From a bacterium (GTDB taxonomy: Bacteria; Ratteibacteria; UBA8468; B48-G9; JAFGKM01): a stretch of 14,992 nt of DNA. This document shows positions 6,443 through 11,743 of the stretch, in pieces. The position numbers were made by a program, and so were the translations under genes. The notes below the pieces were generated by a model, which made no database searches, had not been told where the DNA came from, and saw nothing but the letters and a program-made list of their open reading frames with translations. Location: positions 1 through 14,992 of the forward strand of contig DAORXQ010000023.1 in NCBI GenBank assembly GCA_035371905.1. Direction: 5' to 3'. Numbering within the stretch: position 1 is the stretch's first letter; each line of letters starts with the position of its first letter.

Positions 6443-7840
6443 TCAAAAAGAAAGAAGAATCTGCCATATAAAGATATAACCAAAAGTATCAATTTCTTCC
6501 CATACCTTTTTTATTAAATCTTCATCCCCTTTTATATTCTTTATTTCCTTTATTTTTTCTTCCCAAGGAATACATACTCCTGGTCTAATCTTCAATTCTT
6601 TCAGTTTACTTTCAGGCACATAAGTTTCTTTTTTCTCTTCATAATTTCTACTGTGCCCCTGTGAATAAACTCCATATTCTCTTGTGAAATCAGTCATAAC
6701 TCTTATATTCTCTATTTTTGCGTCATTCTGAATTATTGCTGATGCATCCATAATGTATCCACCTTCAGAAGCAACATTATCAATTATTTTTTTACAGTAA
6801 TCCCTCACCTCTTTTTCAGAACCAACTGCAAGTAAAGCATTTGGTATCCCTCCGCTAATACAGAATTTATTCCCGATTTTTTTGTGGACCTTGAAAATAT
6901 CACCTCTATCAACATGGTAAATTATGCTTTTTTCAGGAAGTTCAGAAAAACTATCAAGATGTGCATCCCAGTTTCCTTCAGCATAAAAAAGTGTCTGGTA
7001 TCCATTTCTCCAAAGTTCTTCTATTATTGGTTTTAAAGTTGGCCAGTAAATTGACTTAAACTGCTCCATATTTATGAAAGGAACACATCCCCTGTGCATC
7101 CAGAAAGCAACCGGTAGTTTTTTTTCAGGATCACCAGTCATAATTGCTATTTTTGCAAGATGTGGAGCAAGAACTTCACATGCTTTTAAAACTTTATCAG
7201 GTTGTGTGTGTAAATCCATAACAAGTCCTATATATCCCCTTAACTTATCTGCAATTATATCAAGAGGTGCTTTTAAAATACCGCTTATTGCAGAAGGCAT
7301 AGAAATTTCTTCTTTCATTCTCTTAACCTGTGCTCCAAGGTCATTAAAGTACTGAAATATCGCCATAGCACCTTTAACAAGAGCAAGTTTTCCCCTGTAA
7401 GAATTATTTTCTCCAATATCTTTAGAAATTCTTGGAAGCCATACATTAAATAAAAATTCTGTCGGGTCATCTATCAATCTGTCATATTCATCTGGTTTCA
7501 TATATGCATTTTCTTCAGGTGGTTCTATATACTGAAAACCGGTATCAGAAGGAATATCTATACCCGGTATTGCATAATATTTTAAACCGAGTGCCTGAGT
7601 CAAACCTGTCCAGACATACACCATATTAGGAACCATAGCATCCCAGTCAAAGTCCCTTCCACATTTTATAACTGCTTCAAATGCCTTTCTGTAATCATGT
7701 GTTACTTCCTGACATGTATATCCAGCATACTTTGCAGTAAATTCCGCAACAAAAGGTCTTATTGGTATTCTGTCTGGCATTTCATTTCTCATCGCTGTAA
7801 TATACCTGTCAAATCTTTCATTATATTTTTTTTCACTCAT
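6443..7840 (-). CDS. URO-D superfamily protein, methyltransferase-like
   Basis: A 465-residue protein of the uroporphyrinogen decarboxylase superfamily, closer in layout to the cobamide-dependent methyltransferases (MtaA/CmuA type) than to haem-pathway HemE. Family landmarks are RFDRYITAMRNEMPDRIPI near the N-terminus, a late strand LFYAEGNWDAHL (284-295), ISGGIPNALLAVGSEKEV (328-345) and GGYIMDAS (360-367). In MtaA-type enzymes the strand corresponding to YAEGN carries His-x-Cys for zinc; here there is neither, so zinc-dependent methyl transfer by the standard geometry is unlikely. The C-terminal 80 or so residues (after 385) extend beyond the usual barrel. The ATG follows GGGGG with four bases between and lies 9 bases after the MetH-activation-like gene, so the two are surely co-transcribed. 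Corrinoid-linked methyl or demethylation chemistry is inferred from this pairing. HemE itself is excluded by the divergent motifs and context. Confidence 0.82.
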   Translation of the reverse strand: MSEKKYNERFDRYITAMRNEMPDRIPIRPFVAEFTAKYAGYTCQEVTHDYRKAFEAVIKCGRDFDWDAMVPNMVYVWTGLTQALGLKYYAIPGIDIPSDTGFQYIEPPEENAYMKPDEYDRLIDDPTEFLFNVWLPRISKDIGENNSYRGKLALVKGAMAIFQYFNDLGAQVKRMKEEISMPSAISGILKAPLDIIADKLRGYIGLVMDLHTQPDKVLKACEVLAPHLAKIAIMTGDPEKKLPVAFWMHRGCVPFINMEQFKSIYWPTLKPIIEELWRNGYQTLFYAEGNWDAHLDSFSELPEKSIIYHVDRGDIFKVHKKIGNKFCISGGIPNALLAVGSEKEVRDYCKKIIDNVASEGGYIMDASAIIQNDAKIENIRVMTDFTREYGVYSQGHSRNYEEKKETYVPESKLKELKIRPGVCIPWEEKIKEIKNIKGDEDLIKKVWEEIDTFGYIFIWQILLSF

Positions 7841-7849
7841 TTTAACCCC

Positions 7850-8527
7850 CTATTTCTGATATATTTTCCATAAATTTTCATCAAATTCAACGGTTCTTCC
7901 TGGACAGTTTTTTCTTCTACATATTTTACAACTTCTGTAATCTTTTTCAGATGAAAATAAAAATCCTGAAATTGACTTATTTGGTACCATCAAAAACGAC
8001 TCTGTTAATTTCACACCAATAAGATTTTCAACATCTCCAAAAAGAGAAAAAAGTTCTCTCTGTTGTTCAATTGGCCAGACATATTTTTCACTTGCTCCAG
8101 GGCTCATAACTATCAAATCTTTCAAGAAATACCTTTCTTTCAAATAATCAAATAAATACCTTCTTGCCATTCCTAAAAAATATTCTTTAATTGTATCCCA
8201 CCAGTAATTTTTCAAAATGTCCTCTTTAAAATTTAATCGGTCAAGTTCTTTTCCACATGTTGCAATAAAAACAAATACCTTTTCAACATTTTCAAGATTT
8301 TTCCTTAAAATTTTACTTTCAAATTTAACTCCATTTATAATTACTGCTTCTTCCAGTTTTTCATCTATAAATCCTTCAATATAAACTGCCTTCGGTCTTC
8401 CTATTTCAAGTGCTTTCCCAATCAATTTCAGAAACTCATTTTCATCTTCACTCCCTTTTTCAATTTTTAATCTTTCTATCAAATATTCTTTATTTACTTC
8501 AATTTTAAAATCTTTAAGTATCTCCAT
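7850..8527 (-). CDS. MetH activation-domain-like protein (B12-linked)
   Basis: A 225-residue stand-alone protein resembling the activation domain of cobalamin-dependent methionine synthase, as in the TM0269 type. Recognisable parts are FIATCGKELD (87-96), MSPGASEKYVWPIEQQREL (141-159), VKLTESFLMVPNKSISGF (172-189) and a terminal C-x2-C-x4-C-P-G-R cluster (C200, C203, C208). In MetH this domain binds S-adenosylmethionine and supports reductive remethylation of inactive cob(II)alamin. Stand-alone versions occur beside corrinoid methyltransferase genes, and the next gene is a URO-D-like protein, which fits. The cysteine cluster could bind a metal or iron-sulfur centre, but this is inference. GGAGAGG precedes the ATG by two to three bases. 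It is 12 bases downstream of the MarC gene. No methionine synthase or corrinoid-binding domain is encoded in the window. Confidence 0.85.
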   Translation of the reverse strand: MEILKDFKIEVNKEYLIERLKIEKGSEDENEFLKLIGKALEIGRPKAVYIEGFIDEKLEEAVIINGVKFESKILRKNLENVEKVFVFIATCGKELDRLNFKEDILKNYWWDTIKEYFLGMARRYLFDYLKERYFLKDLIVMSPGASEKYVWPIEQQRELFSLFGDVENLIGVKLTESFLMVPNKSISGFLFSSEKDYRSCKICRRKNCPGRTVEFDENLWKIYQK

Positions 8528-8539
8528 TTCCTCTCCTTT

Positions 8540-9118
8540 CTAAAATTTTATTATCTGTTCAATACCCTCTCTTATAAATTTTATTCCCAATGCGGCAAGA
8601 AAAAGAGATAGAATTTTTATAAGTCCTTTTATGCCTGTTTTCCCTATTGCGTGTGAAATATTTTGAGAATAAAAAAGAATAAAGTAAGCAAAAACAGTAT
8701 TTAAGAAAAGACAGATTAAAGTTATTCCTGTACCATAAAATTTTTTTGAAATTAAAATTGTTGTCAAAAAAGCAGGACCCGCAAGTAAAGGAATGGCAAG
8801 CGGAACTATTGCAAGTTCTTCTTCCTCAACTTTAAACTGACTTGCTCCTATAAATTCTGTTATTGAAAAAATCAAAAGGATTATACCACTTGCTATAAGA
8901 AAATCACTAAATGAAATTTTAAGAAATTTAAATAAAAACTCACCAAAATAAAGAAATAAAACACCAACAACAAAACAAATAGAAATTGAGATAAAAAGGA
9001 TTCTGTTTTTCCTTTCTTTTGTAAAATTGTGCGTATAACTTACATAAAAAGGAATTGTTCCAACAGGGTCAAGTGTAATAAAAAGCGAAAGTAAAGAAGC
9101 AATAAATTTTTCCATCAT
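8540..9118 (-). CDS. MarC family integral membrane protein (UPF0056)
   Basis: A 192-residue, very hydrophobic protein with about six membrane segments and the two-repeat architecture of the MarC family. TLDPVGTIPFYVSYT (15-29) starts the first repeat and IVPLAIPLLAGPAFLTT (104-120) starts the second; the ending SLFLAALGIKFIREGI (171-186) is typical. Length matches the family (about 190-220). Its biochemical role is unknown; the link of MarC to antibiotic resistance has not held up. Two consecutive ATGs (9118 and 9115) follow GGGAG; the second has the better spacing. Its leader contains a small hairpin and begins right after tRNA-Arg, so the gene may be read from the tRNA promoter. Why it heads an operon with two cobalamin-associated genes is not obvious. 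Confidence 0.92.
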   Translation of the reverse strand: MMEKFIASLLSLFITLDPVGTIPFYVSYTHNFTKERKNRILFISISICFVVGVLFLYFGEFLFKFLKISFSDFLIASGIILLIFSITEFIGASQFKVEEEELAIVPLAIPLLAGPAFLTTILISKKFYGTGITLICLFLNTVFAYFILFYSQNISHAIGKTGIKGLIKILSLFLAALGIKFIREGIEQIIKF

Positions 9119-9130
9119 TTTCTCCCTTTT

Positions 9131-9147
9131 GCAAGGTCTAACCTTGC
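9131..9147 (-). other. Hairpin in the leader between tRNA-Arg and MarC
   Basis: A perfect 7-base-pair inverted repeat, GCAAGGT and ACCTTGC, with a three-base loop. On the minus strand it starts about 7 bases after the tRNA discriminator and ends four bases before the GGGAG of the MarC gene. No T run follows on either strand, so it is not an intrinsic terminator. It could act as a processing signal between tRNA and mRNA or affect translation of MarC; both are inference. Confidence 0.5.
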
Positions 9148-9154
9148 GGTTATG

Positions 9155-9229
9155 CGCGCCTGGCCAGATTTGAACTGGCGACCCTTGGATTCGAAGTCCA
9201 CCGCTCTATCCGAACTGAGCTACAGGCGC
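9155..9229 (-). tRNA. tRNA-Arg (anticodon TCG)
   Basis: A cloverleaf on the minus strand. The acceptor stem is GCGCCTG (9229-9223) with CAGGCGC (9162-9156), followed by discriminator G at 9155. The D stem is GCTC/GAGC, the anticodon loop CTTCGAA gives anticodon TCG (arginine, CGN codons), and the T arm is GCCAG-TTCAAAT-CTGGC. The first anticodon-stem pair is G27 with A43, a mismatch; the other four pairs are sound. CCA is not encoded (CAT follows). Confidence 0.95.
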
Positions 9230-9237
9230 TATCAATA

Positions 9238-9267
9238 ATTTTACTTTTATTTTGAATATATGGTCAA
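9238..9267 (-). promoter_or_regulatory. Promoter of tRNA-Arg, probably also of the MarC operon
   Basis: TTGACC (9267-9262), an 18-base spacer and TAAAAT (9243-9238). The -10 box ends 8 bases before the tRNA. No other good promoter is visible between the tRNA and the MarC gene (37 bases), so the three genes downstream may be transcribed from here. Confidence 0.55.
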
Positions 9268-9299
9268 TCTTTTTATGAGGGAAAAATTAAGAAGAAATT

Positions 9300-10238
9300 T
9301 TATCGCCAGTCAATTAAAATACCGGTGGGTCTTTTTTCACTTTCAAGCAATAATGAATAAATTTCCGGTATTTTATCTTTTTTTATTCTATGCGTTATCA
9401 ACTTATCAACCTTTAATATTCCATCCCTTAAAAACTCCATTGAAAGAATTCTATTTTTAACCTGAGAAAATGGATAATAAGGGACTTTTTCTACAGGACA
9501 TTTTGGCTGATGTGCTCCTATTATTTTAAGTTCTTTAAGTATAATATCATCGTTGACCTTAAAAGAAATGAGTTCGTTTGTATAAGACGTTAAAATTAAT
9601 CTACCCCACATCCCAAGAATATTTTTTGCTATATTTATTGTTGATGCCTTTGTAACTGCTTCAATAACCACATTTAACATCTCACCGTTTGTTATTTTTG
9701 AAATCTCTTCCTCTAAATTAACTTTATCAGGATTAAAACAATAATCGGCTCCATATTCTTCTGCTATCTTCAATCTCTCATCATTTATATCTATTCCTAT
9801 TACAGGTCTTGCACCGGATATTTTTGATAGTTGTAAACATAAAGACCCAACCATACCAAGACCTAAAATTCCCACACTTTCACAAAGTTTTATTTCTGCC
9901 CTTTCTACTATATGAAATGCGACACTTCCGAGTATTCCAACTGTAGCAATATCTGGAGGAACACCCTCGGGAACTTTTACAATCCATTGTGGAGAACACT
10001 TTACTTTAACATAGGAGGCGTGCGGTGCAAGAGCAAGTATCCTGTCTCCTTCATTTATTGCCACATTTTTCCCTTTTTCAACAACTATTCCAACAAATGA
10101 ATATCCCAGCCATGCTTCTCTTTTTTCTTTTTGAGCCATTTTTATAGATGCGACTTCTGTTCCAACACTAATCTGGGTCCACTCTGCCTTTACTATTATT
10201 TCATCATCACAAACATCTTTGATTTCTTCTTCTCTCAA
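9300..10238 (-). CDS. Medium-chain dehydrogenase, zinc-site residues missing
   Basis: An MDR/alcohol-dehydrogenase-family oxidoreductase, 312 residues from the TTG at 10238. GILGLGMVGSLCLQL (123-137) is the nucleotide-binding loop (G-x-G-x-x-G) and the acid at the end of the next strand, IGID (147-150), suggests NAD(H). The catalytic-zinc region normally reading C-G-x-C-G-S-D is TQISVGTEVAS (21-31) here, and the four-cysteine structural zinc lobe is absent, as in the ISxGTE branch of the family. Polyol or sugar oxidation is likely but unproven. The frame stays open upstream of the TTG and encodes KKIVYKSERVVFDGEKVV, which looks like the family's usual first strands, yet it contains no ATG, GTG or TTG; an ATA at 10286, six bases after AGGGG and overlapping the HAD gene by 11 bases, is the only codon near the expected place. 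The true start is therefore uncertain. Confidence 0.83.
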   Translation of the reverse strand: MREEEIKDVCDDEIIVKAEWTQISVGTEVASIKMAQKEKREAWLGYSFVGIVVEKGKNVAINEGDRILALAPHASYVKVKCSPQWIVKVPEGVPPDIATVGILGSVAFHIVERAEIKLCESVGILGLGMVGSLCLQLSKISGARPVIGIDINDERLKIAEEYGADYCFNPDKVNLEEEISKITNGEMLNVVIEAVTKASTINIAKNILGMWGRLILTSYTNELISFKVNDDIILKELKIIGAHQPKCPVEKVPYYPFSQVKNRILSMEFLRDGILKVDKLITHRIKKDKIPEIYSLLLESEKRPTGILIDWR

Positions 10239-10275
10239 TACAACCTTCTCACCATCAAATACAACCCTTTCACTT

Positions 10276-10974
10276 TTATAAACTATCTTTTTCCCCTTTT
10301 TGAATATATTTTAGAATAGAAAGAGGATTTTTTACAATTATTTTATTGTTTTCTTCTTTCTCTTCTTCATCTCTTCTTATAATAAAACATTTTTTTAAAC
10401 CAACATTTAATGGTATATCTCCGTCTTCTTTTGTGTTATCCCCAATATTTACAATTTTATGCCCTTCTACTCCTATCTGGGCAACTGCTTTCTTCCATAA
10501 ATCTATTTGATGTTTCTGTCCCCTTAAAATATTGGCTCCGAGAATCCTTTCGAAATATTTTGAACCAGTTATATCTCCAAGACCTGCTACTTTTAAATTA
10601 AGAAGACAGCCAACTATTGGGTTATTACTAACAATAAAAAGATTCTTCCCTTTTTTATGTAATTCTTTTATCAATTCAACAGTATCCCAATAAACTATTT
10701 TGTATTCATAATGCCATTGGTAAATTCTTTCCCATGTTTTTTCTATAGGTAAATTAAATTCAGCAATAAAGTCAGGATAATCCCACCATATAATTTTATC
10801 TGCATATTTTTCAATTGCTCTTTTTGCTTCGTCAGGTTGCCATCCTTCATCTACCATAACATCTCTTATAACCCCAAAAATAGCATTACCCCATACAAGT
10901 TTTTCTTCAGGATAAATTTTATCCGGATTATTATTTGTTATCGTCCCATCTATGTCTATAAAAAAATAATCCAT
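10276..10974 (-). CDS. HAD family hydrolase (phosphatase-like)
   Basis: A 232-residue haloacid-dehalogenase-superfamily protein. Motif I is YFFIDIDGTITN (3-14) with nucleophile D7 and acid/base D9; motif II is LFIVSNNP (112-119, S116); a lysine near K154 may serve as motif III; motif IV is NIGDNTKEDGD (176-186). A cap of about 90 residues lies between motifs I and II, rich in tryptophan and tyrosine. Phosphomonoester cleavage of a sugar phosphate is the likely chemistry, substrate unknown. An ATG at 11022 is also in frame but lies inside the previous gene and adds 16 residues with no relation to the fold, so I use the ATG at 10974, 17 bases after that gene; neither has a clear ribosome binding site. 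Its 3' end may overlap the start of the dehydrogenase gene. Confidence 0.83.
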   Translation of the reverse strand: MDYFFIDIDGTITNNNPDKIYPEEKLVWGNAIFGVIRDVMVDEGWQPDEAKRAIEKYADKIIWWDYPDFIAEFNLPIEKTWERIYQWHYEYKIVYWDTVELIKELHKKGKNLFIVSNNPIVGCLLNLKVAGLGDITGSKYFERILGANILRGQKHQIDLWKKAVAQIGVEGHKIVNIGDNTKEDGDIPLNVGLKKCFIIRRDEEEKEENNKIIVKNPLSILKYIQKGEKDSL

Positions 10975-10991
10975 TTTTATAAGGTATTTAA

Positions 10992-11738
10992 TTATTTCTC
11001 TTTTAAAATTTTTTTTACCCATTCAACAGTAGGAAGTCCAAGGTCAACTATACAACTTGCAAGAAATATTATTCCCTCAATTTTCCCTTCATTTAACCAT
11101 CTTAAACCAGTTTTACATTCTTTTATAAATAGTTCTAATGGCATCTCTTTACCGTTTCCATAATCCCACATATATATTCCAAGTAATTTTCTTTTATTAG
11201 GGACTATTTTACAGAATTTATTAAAACAATCTTCAAGTTCATTTATTCCTTCTGACTTCCATATCCAGTAAGTTATCAAATCAAATTTCTCTAAATATTC
11301 TTTTACAGGTAGATTTAGTTGATGTTGATAAATAACTGTCCATAGTTCCATCCCATTTTTATTAAATTTTTCCTTAATTTCTGTTATCTGTTGAGGTGTG
11401 AAAGGTGGACTTTCCTTTATAAAAAAATCATCCATTATTGCACCTACTATATTTTTATATTTTTTCTTCAACTTAATTATTCTCTCTATCTCTCCTTCTT
11501 CATAACTACATCCTGCTCCAACAACACTCCATATAACTTTTTTTAATTCCTTAAAACTTTCTGCATACCTTTCGTATTCACTTGGCTCTGGCTTTCCAAA
11601 TTCTCTTACAAATATTATGTTTTCAATACCAAGATATCTACAAGCATCAATGGGTGAAATTCTTGACTCTTTCTGTAAACCCCATCTATTATTCTGCATC
11701 CCTTCTTTATGTGCCCACAAATAAATTTTTTCTTTCAT
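10992..11738 (-). CDS. Unknown protein, probably a TIM-barrel fold
   Basis: A 248-residue protein of no family I can name. Its alternation of short hydrophobic strands and amphipathic helices suggests an (alpha/beta) barrel: strands IIFVRE, KVIWSVVGAG, IVGAIMDDFF (numbered from this start, about 97-106), ELWTVIYQHQ, LITYWIWKSE, LLGIYMWDYGNG and IEGIIFLASC. Acidic pairs at strand ends (MDDF; WDYG) are what a glycosidase-like or related barrel would place in an active site. No signal peptide, so it is cytoplasmic, unlike the upstream secreted protein. The ATG at 11738 is preferred because AAGGTGA lies 5 bases upstream; a GTG at 11747 overlapping the previous stop is possible. It lies five bases after the 944-residue gene, so a shared pathway is likely. 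Confidence 0.75.
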   Translation of the reverse strand: MKEKIYLWAHKEGMQNNRWGLQKESRISPIDACRYLGIENIIFVREFGKPEPSEYERYAESFKELKKVIWSVVGAGCSYEEGEIERIIKLKKKYKNIVGAIMDDFFIKESPPFTPQQITEIKEKFNKNGMELWTVIYQHQLNLPVKEYLEKFDLITYWIWKSEGINELEDCFNKFCKIVPNKRKLLGIYMWDYGNGKEMPLELFIKECKTGLRWLNEGKIEGIIFLASCIVDLGLPTVEWVKKILKEK

Positions 11739-11743
11739 AATCT

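Noticed and set aside
6443..7840. Identification as HemE (uroporphyrinogen decarboxylase of haem synthesis)
   Set aside because: The protein is longer, its motifs diverge, and it is paired with a MetH-activation-like gene instead of haem-pathway genes.
9131..9147. Hairpin considered as an intrinsic terminator
   Set aside because: No run of T follows the stem on either strand; the minus strand continues with AAAAGGGAG, the MarC ribosome binding site.
10975..11022. Upstream ATG for the HAD protein
   Set aside because: It lies inside the preceding gene, has no ribosome binding site, and adds residues before the motif I strand that the fold does not need.
10837..11163. 108-codon plus-strand open frame, the longest on that strand
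   Set aside because: It lies opposite the HAD and unknown-barrel genes, its start has no ribosome binding site, and its composition (rich in F, I, N, Y, S) is that of an antisense shadow.
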